A stretch of DNA of 64,000 nucleotides from Streptomyces sp. NBC_00341 (GTDB lineage Bacteria; Actinomycetota; Actinomycetes; Streptomycetales; Streptomycetaceae), in contig NZ_CP108002.1 of the NCBI RefSeq assembly GCF_041435055.1, forward strand, positions 6,386,001 through 6,450,000, written 5' to 3'. The translations under genes were made by a program, and so were the position numbers. Positions 18,552 through 28,397 of this stretch are shown here, one piece after another (the first letter of the stretch is position 1; each line of letters starts with the position of its first letter). A model generated the notes under the pieces. It was not told the DNA's origin. It did not search any database and saw nothing but the letters and a program-made list of their open reading frames with translations.

Positions 18552-19079
18552 ATGTCCACCAAGCACACGCTCTCCGTCCTGGTCGAGAACAAGCCCGGTG
18601 TCCTCGCCCGGATCACCGCCCTGTTCTCCCGCCGCGGCTTCAACATCGACTCGCTCGCGGTCGGTACCACCGAACATCCCGACATCTCCCGCATCACCAT
18701 TGTGGTCAATGTCGAGGGCCTGCCCCTGGAGCAGGTGACCAAGCAGCTCAACAAGCTGGTCAACGTCCTGAAGATCGTCGAACTCGAGCCCGCCGCTGCG
18801 ATCCAGCGCGAGCTCGTCCTGGTGAAGGTCCGCGCCGACAGCGAGACCCGTTCCCAGATCGTCGAGATCGTCCAGCTGTTCCGCGCCAAGACCGTGGACG
18901 TCTCCCCGGAGGCCGTCACGATCGAGGCGACCGGCGGAGCCGACAAGCTGGAGGCGATGCTCAAGATGCTGGAGCAGTACGGCATCAAGGAACTCGTCCA
19001 GTCCGGCACCATCGCCATAGGCCGCGGCGCGCGCTCGATCACCGACCGGTCGCTGCGCGCCCTCGACCGCACGGCGTAG
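18552..19079 (+). CDS. ilvN: Acetolactate synthase small (regulatory) subunit
   Basis: 175 residues with an N-terminal ACT domain (HTLSVLVENKPGVLARITAL, then GFNIDSLAVG) that binds valine for feedback inhibition, and the C-terminal ALS_ss domain that activates IlvB. Length and motifs are typical. It lies 22 bases after ilvB and 98 bases before ilvC, all on one strand, so the three are probably one operon; no terminator is visible in the gaps. Confidence 0.97.
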   Translation: MSTKHTLSVLVENKPGVLARITALFSRRGFNIDSLAVGTTEHPDISRITIVVNVEGLPLEQVTKQLNKLVNVLKIVELEPAAAIQRELVLVKVRADSETRSQIVEIVQLFRAKTVDVSPEAVTIEATGGADKLEAMLKMLEQYGIKELVQSGTIAIGRGARSITDRSLRALDRTA

Positions 19080-19120
19080 CCGCCGCCTCGCCGCTCGTAT
19101 GGCGAGACCCGAAAACGTAA

Positions 19121-20179
<1,059 letters not shown>

Positions 20180-20184
20180 CACCG

Positions 20185-20224
20185 ATGCCTCAGGGGCGGG
20201 TTCCCGGACCCGCCCCTGAGGCAT
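20185..20224 (+). terminator. Terminator hairpin after ilvC
   Basis: ATGCCTCAGGGGCGGGT (20185-20201) and its perfect complement (20208-20224) form a 17-bp stem with a 6-base loop. There is no T run, as is common for Streptomyces terminators. Confidence 0.85.
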
Positions 20225-20328
20225 CAGCCCTGCTTCACCGCTGGAAGAGGCGGCGTCGTACGTGTGTACAAGTCGTCCAGCCTCATGTGGGTGATCCTTC
20301 CAACGGGGCGCAGTATGCGTCGTCGCGC

Positions 20329-20445
20329 ATGACTACACTTCTTCACACATACACGCGTCAGGCCCACAGTGTCGTGCGTCTTCCACGCGGCAAGCCCCTC
20401 CACCGCCTGCGGCCGTCGGGACGGCCGTCCGCACTGGACCTGTGA
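20329..20445 (+). CDS. Possible upstream ORF in the serA leader
   Basis: A 38-codon ATG-started frame (MTTLLHTYTRQAHSVV...) ends 8 bases before the serA start. There is no clear ribosome binding site, and a TACACT hexamer (20334-20339) inside its start could be a promoter -10, which would remove the ATG from the mRNA. It is either a uORF or chance. Confidence 0.25.
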   Translation: MTTLLHTYTRQAHSVVRLPRGKPLHRLRPSGRPSALDL

Positions 20446-20453
20446 GGACTCAC

Positions 20454-22046
20454 GTGAGCTCGAAACCTGTCGTACTCATCGCTGAAGAGCTGTCGCCCGC
20501 CACGGTGGACGCCCTGGGCCCGGACTTCGAGATCCGGCACTGCAACGGCGCGGACCGCGCCGAGCTTCTCCCCGCGATCGTCGATGTCGACGCCATCCTG
20601 GTGCGCTCCGCCACCAAGGTCGACGCCGAGGCCATCGCCGCCGCGAAGAAGCTGAAGGTCGTCGCCCGCGCGGGTGTCGGTCTGGACAACGTCGATGTCT
20701 CCTCGGCCACCAAGGCCGGTGTGATGGTCGTGAACGCGCCGACCTCCAACATCGTCACCGCCGCCGAGCTCGCCTGCGGTCTGCTGGTCGCCACCGCGCG
20801 CCACATCCCCCAGGCCAACACCGCCCTCAAGAACGGCGAGTGGAAGCGCTCCAAGTACACCGGCGTCGAGCTGAGCGAGAAGACCCTCGGTGTCGTCGGC
20901 CTCGGCCGCATCGGCGTCCTGGTCGCCCAGCGCATGTCGGCCTTCGGCATGAAGATCGTCGCGTTCGACCCCTACGTGCAGCCCGCGCGCGCCGCGCAGA
21001 TGGGCGTCAAGCTCCTCTCGCTGGACGAGCTGCTCGAGGTCTCCGACTTCATCACCGTGCACCTCCCCAAGACCCCGGAGACGCTCGGCCTGATCGGTGA
21101 CGAGGCGCTGCACAAGGTGAAGCCCTCGGTGCGGATCGTCAACGCCGCCCGCGGTGGCATCGTCGACGAGGAGGCGCTCGCCTCCGCCCTCAAGGAGGGC
21201 CGCGTCGCCGGCGCCGGCCTCGACGTGTACACCAAGGAGCCCTGCACGGACTCCCCGCTGTTCCAGTTCGACCAGGTCGTCTGCACCCCGCACCTCGGCG
21301 CCTCCACCGACGAGGCCCAGGAGAAGGCGGGCATCGCGGTCGCCAAGTCGGTGCGCCTCGCGCTCGCCGGCGAGCTCGTACCGGACGCGGTCAACGTCCA
21401 GGGCGGCGTGATCGCGGAGGACGTCCGTCCCGGACTGCCGCTCGCCGAGAAGCTCGGCCGGATCTTCACCGCGCTCGCGGGCGAGGTCGCGGCCCGCCTC
21501 GACGTCGAGGTGTACGGCGAGATCACCCAGCACGACGTCAAGGTGCTCGAACTCTCCGCGCTCAAGGGCGTCTTCGAGGACGTCGTCGACGAGACCGTCT
21601 CGTACGTGAACGCCCCGCTGTTCGCGCAGGAGCGCGGTGTCGAGGTCCGCCTCACCACCAGCTCCGAGTCGCCCGACCACCGCAACGTGGTCACCGTGCG
21701 CGGCACGCTCTCCAGTGGCGAGGAGATCGCGGTGTCCGGCACGCTGGCCGGTCCCAAGCACCTCCAGAAGATCGTCGCGATCGGCGACCACGACGTGGAC
21801 CTGGCGCTGGCCGACCACATGGTCGTCCTGCGGTACGACGACCGCCCCGGCGTCGTCGGCGCGGTCGGCAAGATCCTCGGTGAGGCCGGTCTGAACATCG
21901 CGGGCATGCAGGTCTCGCGCGCAGATGTGGGCGGCGAGGCGCTGGTCGTCCTCACCGTCGACGACGACGTCCCGCAGTCGGTCCTCACCGAGATCTCGGC
22001 CGAGATCGGCGCGGCCTCGGCCCGCTCGGTGAACCTCACGGACTGA
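20454..22046 (+). CDS. serA: D-3-phosphoglycerate dehydrogenase
   Basis: 530 residues, the long form. It has an NAD-binding Rossmann domain (VVGLGRIGVLVAQRMSAFGM), the catalytic Arg (NAARGGIVDEEAL), Glu (YTKEPCTDSP) and His (CTPHLGAST), then an allosteric substrate-binding domain and a C-terminal ACT domain (VLRYDDRPGVVGAVGKILGE). It oxidises 3-phosphoglycerate, the first step of serine synthesis; the ACT domain is the site of serine feedback. GTG 20454 is chosen over GTG 20442 because GAGGA lies 6 bases upstream. A hairpin separates it from ilvC, so it is probably its own unit. Confidence 0.96.
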   Translation: MSSKPVVLIAEELSPATVDALGPDFEIRHCNGADRAELLPAIVDVDAILVRSATKVDAEAIAAAKKLKVVARAGVGLDNVDVSSATKAGVMVVNAPTSNIVTAAELACGLLVATARHIPQANTALKNGEWKRSKYTGVELSEKTLGVVGLGRIGVLVAQRMSAFGMKIVAFDPYVQPARAAQMGVKLLSLDELLEVSDFITVHLPKTPETLGLIGDEALHKVKPSVRIVNAARGGIVDEEALASALKEGRVAGAGLDVYTKEPCTDSPLFQFDQVVCTPHLGASTDEAQEKAGIAVAKSVRLALAGELVPDAVNVQGGVIAEDVRPGLPLAEKLGRIFTALAGEVAARLDVEVYGEITQHDVKVLELSALKGVFEDVVDETVSYVNAPLFAQERGVEVRLTTSSESPDHRNVVTVRGTLSSGEEIAVSGTLAGPKHLQKIVAIGDHDVDLALADHMVVLRYDDRPGVVGAVGKILGEAGLNIAGMQVSRADVGGEALVVLTVDDDVPQSVLTEISAEIGAASARSVNLTD

Positions 22047-22063
22047 GCCGTCCCGCAACCCCC

Positions 22064-22114
22064 GTACCCGGCATCTAGACGCGCGTCTTACACGAACGTC
22101 TGCATGCCGGGTAC
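22064..22114. promoter_or_regulatory. Nested dyads before the TetR gene
   Basis: GTACCCGGCAT (22064-22074) is exactly complementary to ATGCCGGGTAC (22104-22114). Between them lies the perfect palindrome AGACGCGCGTCT (22077-22088) and a second half-site ACGTCT (22096-22101). The inner palindrome is a typical TetR operator just upstream of a TetR gene; the outer pair could be the serA terminator or a second operator. Confidence 0.6.
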
Positions 22115-22123
22115 GCTGCTGTC

Positions 22124-22714
22124 ATGGGACATCGTGAGGATCTGCTCGAAGGCGCCAAGCGCTGCCTGCTGGAGAAGGGGTACGCCCGGACGACGGCACG
22201 CGACATCGTGGCCGCCTCCGGGACGAACCTCGCCTCCATCGGCTACCACTACGGCTCCAAAGAGGCCCTGCTCAACCTCGCCTTCATCAAGGTGACGGAG
22301 GACTGGGGCGACGTGCTGACCAAGGAGAACGACGAGACCGGGCCCGAGGCCCCGGCCGACGTGCCGGCCGCCCCGCTCGACCAGTTCTACGAGACCTGGG
22401 AACGGGTGATCGGGAGCTACGAGCAGACCCGGTCCGTCTGGCAGCTCCAGATGGAGGTCATCTCGCGGATCGACTCCGACCCCGAGCTGCAGAAGGCCCT
22501 CGCGGGCCCGCAGCGGGAGGGCCGCGACGGACTCGCCGAGAACATGCTGGGCATCGACCCCGAGGCGGAGCCGGACAAGGCCCGGGTGGCCGGCCTCTTC
22601 TGCCAGGCGCTGCTCGCCGGTGTCATGGTCCAGTGGCTGATGGACCGTGACAGCGCCCCGTCGGCGCGGGACCTGACGGAGGGCCTGAAGGCGGTCCTGG
22701 CCGGACGGGCGTAG
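22124..22714 (+). CDS. TetR/AcrR-family transcriptional regulator
   Basis: 196 residues. The N-terminal helix-turn-helix is clear (YARTTARDIVAASGTNLASI then GYHYGSKEALL), followed by an all-helical ligand domain ending with a Trp/Met-rich helix. The family represses genes near its own until a small ligand binds. The neighbours are serA upstream and a non-coding repeat downstream, so autoregulation through AGACGCGCGTCT is the only target the sequence suggests. The start ATG 22124 begins at the usual MGHREDLLEGAKR. Ligand unknown. Confidence 0.9.
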   Translation: MGHREDLLEGAKRCLLEKGYARTTARDIVAASGTNLASIGYHYGSKEALLNLAFIKVTEDWGDVLTKENDETGPEAPADVPAAPLDQFYETWERVIGSYEQTRSVWQLQMEVISRIDSDPELQKALAGPQREGRDGLAENMLGIDPEAEPDKARVAGLFCQALLAGVMVQWLMDRDSAPSARDLTEGLKAVLAGRA

Positions 22715-22801
22715 GCGGGGGCGGGGTGGGGGCGCCGCGCCCCGTGCGGATTGCCCCGCTCCGGGGCGCGGGGTTCCGTCCTCAATCGCCGGACGGGCTT
22801 T

Positions 22802-23176
22802 GGTGCGGGTGCTCCGCGTTGCGGGGTGCGCCTGCCCGGTGGGTGGGGGGTGGTGCCCCTCCGGGGCGTCTCCTCGGAAATGGCGTGTTCACCCGGGTAC
22901 GTGAGGGACCCGGGTCGTACGCCATTTCCTGCGGGGACTCCCCTGCACGTCCCCACCCCTGCGTCAGTCGCGTCTGCACACCGGCGGAGCTGCTGTCGCA
23001 GACGCGCGGCGGCCGGGTTCGGGGGCGTGCAGGGGAGTCCCCGCAGGACGACGAACACAGACCCGGGTACGCAATGCGGACCCGCCGCACGTTCGTCGTT
23101 TGAGGAGACGCCCCGGAGGGACCCCGGACCCCCACCCACCGGGCAGGCGTACCCCACAACGCGGAGCACCCGCACC
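22802..23176. repeat. Nested inverted-repeat (cloverleaf-like) intergenic element
   Basis: A 375-bp non-coding block fills the gap between the TetR gene and the PucR gene (22715-23178). Outer arms 22802-22875 and 23102-23176 are about 75 bp and mostly complementary. Inside are three further structures: a hairpin with GGAAATGGCGT (22876-22886) and ACGCCATTTCC (22919-22929); a central stem with perfect 22-bp arms (22928-22949 and 23026-23047), itself enclosing CGCGTCTGC (22969-22977) and GCAGACGCG (22998-23006); and a hairpin with ACGACGAAC and GTTCGTCGT (about 23049-23099). The whole folds as an outer stem with three side arms. A commonly repeated Streptomyces intergenic motif (CTCAATCGCCGGACGGGC) lies just before it at about 22781-22798. 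Confidence 0.88.
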
Positions 23177-23178
23177 CC

Positions 23179-24321
23179 TCAGAGCCTGGACGCCTTCAGC
23201 GCCATGTGCAGCAGCAGCCGGTCCTCGCCGTCGTTCAGGTCCAGGCCGGTGAGCTGCTGGACCCGGGAGAGCCGGTAGTACAGCGTCTGGCGGTGGATGC
23301 CCAGTTCACCGGCGGTCCGGGACGCCTGGCCCGCGCAGTCCAGGAACACCTCCGCGGTGCGGGCCAGGTCCCGGTGCGCCGGAGTGAGCAGCGGGCGGAC
23401 CGTGGGGTCGGGTGGCTGCTCGGGGGCGAGTGCGGTCAGCAGGCGGTAGGGGCCGATGGCCGACCACTGGGCGACCGGGCCGAACCGGGTCTCCGCCGCT
23501 GCCGCCCGGTTCGCGGCGGACGCCTCGGCCCAGGCGTCGGCCAGCTCCGCCAGGCCCCGGCGCGGCACCGCGATTCCGGCGGTGGCGGTGGCGCCCGCGG
23601 TGGCGCGCAGCCGGTCGGCGGCGGTGAGCGCCGGGTCGAGGACCTCGGGGGAGCGGAGCCTGACCAGCGCGGCCAGTGCCGGAGTGCCCGCCGCGTCGGC
23701 GGACGGGGCGCCGGACAGGGCCGCCGTGGACGGCACCGTGCGGGCCGAGGGCGGGTCCTCCGTCCAGGGGGTCACGCACACCACGGTGTGCAGCCCCTCG
23801 GCGTCCGGGCCGAGCGCCTCGCTGAGCGCGGCCACCGCCATCTCGCGCTGCCAGCCGCGCGCCGCCGTGATGACCGCGCCGAACTCTCGGGACAGGTCGG
23901 TGCCCGCCCGCGCCTCGTCGGAGAGCAGCGCGCCGATCCGGGCCGCCACCTCCATCGCCGCGTCCAGCTGCCGGTCGGTCGGCCCGGGGTCGGCGTCCAG
24001 CAGCCATACGTAGCCGAGGACCACACCCCGATGGCGTACCGGAAGGCAGATCCGGTCCCGGTTGACGCCGGCCTCCGGGGCGGCCGGGATGCGGACGGGG
24101 CCGGTGGCGTGGGTGATGCCGAAGTTCTCGAACCAGGCGCGGACCGCCGGGGTGGAGCGGCGGGTCAGGATCGAGCGGGTGCGGACCGGGTCCATCGCCG
24201 TGTCGTCGTCGCTGTCGTGGGCGCCGAAGGCGACCAGGCCGAAGTCCCGGTTCTCCAGCGTCGCGGGGGCGCCGAGCAGCCCGGAGATCTCGTCGACCAG
24301 CTCCTGGTAATCGCCCTTCAC
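23179..24321 (-). CDS. PucR/CdaR-type transcriptional regulator, probable proline-catabolism regulator
   Basis: 380 residues. An N-terminal GAF-like sensory part is followed by a GGDEF-like CdaR domain and a C-terminal PucR helix-turn-helix ([34 protein letters not shown]). It is divergent from proline dehydrogenase, with a perfect 16-bp palindrome between them, and this regulator type often controls the neighbouring catabolic genes; proline- or P5C-responsive control is an inference. GTG 24321 is chosen: it gives [17 protein letters not shown], and longer versions extend over the palindrome. Confidence 0.85.
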   Translation of the reverse strand: MKGDYQELVDEISGLLGAPATLENRDFGLVAFGAHDSDDDTAMDPVRTRSILTRRSTPAVRAWFENFGITHATGPVRIPAAPEAGVNRDRICLPVRHRGVVLGYVWLLDADPGPTDRQLDAAMEVAARIGALLSDEARAGTDLSREFGAVITAARGWQREMAVAALSEALGPDAEGLHTVVCVTPWTEDPPSARTVPSTAALSGAPSADAAGTPALAALVRLRSPEVLDPALTAADRLRATAGATATAGIAVPRRGLAELADAWAEASAANRAAAAETRFGPVAQWSAIGPYRLLTALAPEQPPDPTVRPLLTPAHRDLARTAEVFLDCAGQASRTAGELGIHRQTLYYRLSRVQQLTGLDLNDGEDRLLLHMALKASRL

Positions 24322-24341
24322 CCGGCCATTCTCGCACCCCT

Positions 24342-24357
24342 TCAGACATATGTCTGA
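24342..24357. promoter_or_regulatory. 16-bp perfect palindrome TCAGACATATGTCTGA
   Basis: A perfect inverted repeat 21 bases before the PucR-type gene and about 60 bases before the region with TTGACG (24418-24423) that may be the -35 of the proline genes. Its AT-rich centre stands out in this GC-rich DNA. A second small palindrome, GACAGCTGTC, lies at 24378-24387. Likely the operator for the divergent regulator. Confidence 0.75.
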
Positions 24358-24504
24358 GATCCAGGGCACGGATGCGTGACAGCTGTCGATGGCCCGGCGT
24401 CGGGGAGATCCATAGATTTGACGGTGGTTCTCCGTGCTGTACCGCTTATGTTCGTCATAGAGCAGCGGTACGGCTTTCGTCCGTACTTTCCGTGGAGGTG
24501 CCCC

Positions 24505-25431
24505 GTGCTGGGTCCCGTGATTCTCGCCGCGTCACGCAGCGACAAGATGCGCCGTTTCATCTCGGCAGCCCCGGGCACCAAGCAGGTCGTCGGCCGGTTC
24601 ATCGCCGGTGAGACGGTCGAGCAGGTCGTCCCGATCATCGAGGACGCCGCAGGCAAGGGCCTCGAAGTCACCATGGACGTGGTCGGTGAGGACATCACCA
24701 CGCCCGAGCAGGCCGCCGCCGCCCGCGACGCGTACCTGGAGCTGGTCGGCCGGCTGAAGGACCTCGGTCTGGGCACGAAGGCCGAGATGTCCGTGAAGCT
24801 CTCCATGTTCGGCCAGGCGCTGGACGGGGGCCACGAGCTGGCGCTCGCCAACGTCCGCCCGGTCGTCGAGGCCGCCGCCGAGATCGGCACCACGGTCACC
24901 CTGGACGCCGAGGACCACACCACCCTCGACTCGATGTTCGCCATCCACGAGGAGCTGCGGAAGGACTACCCGCAGACCGGATGCGTCATCCAGGCCTACC
25001 TCTTCCGTACCGAGGAGGACGCGCGCCGCCTCGCCGCCGCGGGCAGCCGGGTACGCATCGTGAAGGGCGCCTACAAGGAGCCCGCCTCCGTCGCGTACCA
25101 GGAGAAGGCCGAGATCGACAAGGCGTACGTCCGCATCCTGCGGACGCTGATGGACGGCGAGGGCTACCCGATGATCGGGTCCCACGACCCGCGTCTGATA
25201 GCCATCGCCCAGGAGCTGGGCCGCAAGGCCGGGCGCAAGCTGGACGAGTACGAGTTCCAGATGCTGTACGGCATCCGCAGCGAGGAGCACATCCGGCTCG
25301 CGGCCGAGGGCCACCGGATGCGCGTCTACACCGCATACGGCACCGACTGGTACGGCTACTTCATGCGCCGCCTCGCGGAGAAGCCGGCCAACCTGCTGTT
25401 CTTCGGCCGCTCCATCCTCACCAAGGGCTGA
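24505..25431 (+). CDS. Proline dehydrogenase
   Basis: 308 residues, a monofunctional FAD-dependent PRODH barrel that oxidises proline to pyrroline-5-carboxylate and passes electrons to the respiratory chain. Signature regions are [27 protein letters not shown] and the C-terminal [19 protein letters not shown], which carries the Arg pair that binds the proline carboxylate. GTG 24505 is chosen for GGAGG 6 bases upstream and the start [18 protein letters not shown]. It is followed after 38 bases by the P5C dehydrogenase gene, with which it forms a two-gene proline-to-glutamate pathway. Confidence 0.95.
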   Translation: MLGPVILAASRSDKMRRFISAAPGTKQVVGRFIAGETVEQVVPIIEDAAGKGLEVTMDVVGEDITTPEQAAAARDAYLELVGRLKDLGLGTKAEMSVKLSMFGQALDGGHELALANVRPVVEAAAEIGTTVTLDAEDHTTLDSMFAIHEELRKDYPQTGCVIQAYLFRTEEDARRLAAAGSRVRIVKGAYKEPASVAYQEKAEIDKAYVRILRTLMDGEGYPMIGSHDPRLIAIAQELGRKAGRKLDEYEFQMLYGIRSEEHIRLAAEGHRMRVYTAYGTDWYGYFMRRLAEKPANLLFFGRSILTKG

Positions 25432-25469
25432 GCCCCCTCCCCCTCCCTACCTAAGGAGCAACGGAACTC

Positions 25470-27101
25470 ATGGACGCTGTGACCCAGGTCCCCGCGCCGG
25501 TCAACGAGCCGGTTCACTCCTACGCCCCGGGCTCCCCGGAGCGCGCCCGCCTGGAGGCCAAGCTCAAGGAGCTCAGCCAGAACCCGATCGACCTGCCGAT
25601 GACCATCGGCGGCGAGAAGCGGATGGGCGGCGGCGAGCGCTTCGACGTCGTGCAGCCCCACAACCACAAGGCCGTCATCGGGACCTTCGCGGGCGCCACG
25701 GAGCAGGACGCGAAGGACGCGGTCGACGCCGCCCTCGCCGCCGCTCCGGCCTGGCGCGCGATGTCCTTCGACGACCGCGCGGCCATCATCCTGCGCGCCG
25801 CCGAGCTGCTCTCCGGCCCCTGGCGCGAGACGCTGGCCGCCTCGACGATGCTCGGCCAGGGCAAGACCGCCCAGCAGGCCGAGATCGACTGCCCCTGTGA
25901 GCTCGTCGACTTCTGGCGCTTCAACGTGCACTACGCGCGCCAGATCCTGGCCGAGCAGCCCCCGGCGAACTCCCCGGGCGTGTGGAACCGCATGGACCAC
26001 CGCCCGCTGGAGGGCTTCGTCTACGCGATCACGCCGTTCAACTTCTCGGCGATCGCGGGCAACCTGCCCACCGCCCCCGCCCTCATGGGCAACGTCGTGG
26101 TGTGGAAGCCGTCCCCGACGCAGACCCACGCCGCCGTGCTGCTGATGCAGCTCCTGGAGGAGGCCGGTCTCCCCAAGGGCGTCATCAACCTGGTGACGGG
26201 CGACGGCATCGCCGTCTCCGAGGTGGCCCTGAACCACCGCGACCTGGCCGGTATCCACTTCACCGGCTCGACCCCCACCTTCCAGCACCTGTGGAAGACG
26301 GTCGGCAACAACATCGCCAACTACCGCACCTACCCGCGGCTCGTCGGTGAGACCGGCGGCAAGGACTTCGTCGTCGCGCACCCGTCGGCAGACCAGGCGA
26401 TCCTGAAGACCGCGCTGACCCGCGGCTCCTTCGAGTACCAGGGCCAGAAGTGCTCCGCGTCCTCGCGGGCGTACGTCCCGGCCTCCATCTGGAACTCCGG
26501 TTTCAAGGAGAAGTTCGCGGCCGAGGTCGACTCCATCACCATGGGCGACGTCACGGACCTGTCGCACTTCATGGGCGCCGTCATCGACGACCGCTCGTTC
26601 GCGAAGAACAAGGCCGCCATCGACCGCGCCGCGGCCGACCCGGCGTGCACGATCATCGCGGGCGGCACGTACGACGACTCGGTGGGCTACTTCGTCCGCC
26701 CGACCGTCATCGAGTGCAGCGACCCCGAGAACGAGGTCTTCACGACCGAGTACTTCGGCCCGATCCTCGCCGTGCACGTCTACGAGGACGAGAAGTACGA
26801 CGCGATGCTGGAGCAGATGGAGTCGGTCTCCGACTACGCGCTGACCGGTTCCGTCATCGCGGGCGACCGCGCCGCGGCCGCGGCCACGATGGAGAAGCTG
26901 CGGTACGCCGCGGGCAACTTCTACATCAACGACAAGTCGACCGGTGCCGTCGTCGGCCAGCAGCCCTTCGGCGGTGGCCGTGCCTCGGGTACGAACGACA
27001 AGGCGGGCGCCCCGCAGAACCTCCAGCGCTGGACCCTGACCCGGGCCATCAAGGAGACGCTGGTCCCGCCGACCGAGTACACCTACCCGCACCAGGGCTG
27101 A
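25470..27101 (+). CDS. L-glutamate gamma-semialdehyde (P5C) dehydrogenase
   Basis: 543 residues of the aldehyde dehydrogenase superfamily, close in length and motifs to the stand-alone PruA/PutA-C enzymes. The general base Glu lies in LVGETGGKDFVV (E294) and the catalytic Cys in GQKCSASSRAYVP (C328). It oxidises glutamate semialdehyde to glutamate with NAD+. It starts ATG 25470 after AAGGAGC, 38 bases downstream of proline dehydrogenase. A strong two-way hairpin follows. Confidence 0.96.
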   Translation: MDAVTQVPAPVNEPVHSYAPGSPERARLEAKLKELSQNPIDLPMTIGGEKRMGGGERFDVVQPHNHKAVIGTFAGATEQDAKDAVDAALAAAPAWRAMSFDDRAAIILRAAELLSGPWRETLAASTMLGQGKTAQQAEIDCPCELVDFWRFNVHYARQILAEQPPANSPGVWNRMDHRPLEGFVYAITPFNFSAIAGNLPTAPALMGNVVVWKPSPTQTHAAVLLMQLLEEAGLPKGVINLVTGDGIAVSEVALNHRDLAGIHFTGSTPTFQHLWKTVGNNIANYRTYPRLVGETGGKDFVVAHPSADQAILKTALTRGSFEYQGQKCSASSRAYVPASIWNSGFKEKFAAEVDSITMGDVTDLSHFMGAVIDDRSFAKNKAAIDRAAADPACTIIAGGTYDDSVGYFVRPTVIECSDPENEVFTTEYFGPILAVHVYEDEKYDAMLEQMESVSDYALTGSVIAGDRAAAAATMEKLRYAAGNFYINDKSTGAVVGQQPFGGGRASGTNDKAGAPQNLQRWTLTRAIKETLVPPTEYTYPHQG

Positions 27102-27130
27102 CGCCCAGGGGCTCCGCCCCGCCACGAACT

Positions 27131-27168
27131 CCGCCTCCCGACCGGTTCCCCTGCCGGCCGGGAGGCGG
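27131..27168. terminator. Bidirectional terminator
   Basis: CCGCCTCCCG (27131-27140) pairs with CGGGAGGCGG (27159-27168), extended by CCGG/CCGG inside, and TTT follows on the + strand. It lies between the convergent P5C dehydrogenase and acyltransferase genes. Confidence 0.85.
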
Positions 27169-27191
27169 TTTCCATGTCGGCCGGGCCGGGT

Positions 27192-28397
27192 TCAGCTCCA
27201 GCCGTGCACGATCAGCGAGAGCCCCACCGCGAACCCGCCGCCCAGCAGGACCAGGAAGCGGCCGTAGTGGCGGCGGTGGCGGCGCAGCAGCAGCCCGAAC
27301 CCGGCGAGGCCGAGGCCGACCGTGAGCGTGCGCGAGCCGCGGGCCGCCGCGGACGCGCCGAGCCACTCGGCCGCCGGGACCCCGGCGCGCCCGGCCTCCG
27401 CGCCGTACACCTTGAACGGGACGCCGTTCCACGGCTGGTGGCGCACCGCGGACGCACCCTCCAGCGCCAGTTCGTGCCGGACCTCCGCGCGCATCCGGTC
27501 CGTGGTCAGCGGCGCGGGCAACTGGACCCCGGCCGAGGCCAGTTGCAGGGCGAGAAGGCCACCGGCCAGGCTGCCCGCGAGCGCGCCCAGCGACATCTTC
27601 AGCGCCGCCCGGGGCGCCGCCACGCACACCGCGCCCAGCAGCAGCTCCGGCATCAGCGGCCAGCTCAGCGCCTCCGCGAACGCCCAGCAGAACGCCAGCG
27701 GCAGCCCCCACCGCGAGGTGACCACGGCCGCCACCCGCCGCCGGGTCACCGAGTCCCGCAGCGGCTCCGTCGCCGTCCGGCTCTGCAGCGCCCGCACCGC
27801 GTCACGGGCCTGCTCCGGGGTGACCGCCGGCGCCAGTGGTTCGCCGACCGTCACCCGTACCAGCGAGGAGCGCAGCCGCCCGTGCTTGGGCAGCAGCCGG
27901 TCCGTGCCGGCGATCCCCACCGGCACGACCGGCACCCCCGCCTCCTCGGCCAGCACCAGTGCACCCCGGTGGAAGGAGCCCATCTCGCCGTCCCTGGCCC
28001 GGGTGCCCTCGGGGAACAGCACGACCGCCCGGCCCCCGCGCAGTTCACCGGCCATGGAGAGCAGATCGTCCATCCCGCCGCCGCCCCGCCGCACCGGGAA
28101 CCCGGCTGCCAGCCTGCGGCAGATCCGGCGCCGCCACGGGGAGGCGAACCAGTAGTCCGCCGCCGCCCCGATCGCCGGGCCGTGCCGGGCGTCGAGCGCC
28201 GCGAGGAGGGCGGCCGTATCGGCGTGCGAGGAGTGGTTGGCGACCACCACACAGCCGCCCCTGGGCAGCCGGCCGCGCCGCTCGACCCCGCCGGTGAGGC
28301 TGAGGACGGTCCACCACAGAGCGCGCCTCAGCACGGCGGTGCATCGGGAGCGTACCGGGAGCACGGCCTGTGCGGGCGTGCGCGTGAGGGTGTTCAT
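27192..28397 (-). CDS. PlsC-type 1-acylglycerol-phosphate acyltransferase with C-terminal membrane domain
   Basis: 401 residues. The N-terminal acyltransferase has NHSSHAD (H55 and D60 of the HX4D motif) and FPEGTR (E130). After about residue 215 there is a second region of three or four hydrophobic segments ending in a basic tail, not part of ordinary PlsC proteins. This would be the enzyme acylating lysophosphatidate at the membrane; the extra domain may anchor it or do something else. ATG 28397 shares one base with the stop of the cytidylyltransferase gene (TGATG), so the two are translationally coupled. It is the last of three genes on the minus strand. Confidence 0.85.
   Translation of the reverse strand: MNTLTRTPAQAVLPVRSRCTAVLRRALWWTVLSLTGGVERRGRLPRGGCVVVANHSSHADTAALLAALDARHGPAIGAAADYWFASPWRRRICRRLAAGFPVRRGGGGMDDLLSMAGELRGGRAVVLFPEGTRARDGEMGSFHRGALVLAEEAGVPVVPVGIAGTDRLLPKHGRLRSSLVRVTVGEPLAPAVTPEQARDAVRALQSRTATEPLRDSVTRRRVAAVVTSRWGLPLAFCWAFAEALSWPLMPELLLGAVCVAAPRAALKMSLGALAGSLAGGLLALQLASAGVQLPAPLTTDRMRAEVRHELALEGASAVRHQPWNGVPFKVYGAEAGRAGVPAAEWLGASAAARGSRTLTVGLGLAGFGLLLRRHRRHYGRFLVLLGGGFAVGLSLIVHGWS

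Noticed and set aside
22735..23175. Open frames of 120-250 codons on both strands within the palindromic element
   Set aside because: They arise from the inverted repeat itself (mirror-like translations on both strands), with no ribosome binding site or domain.
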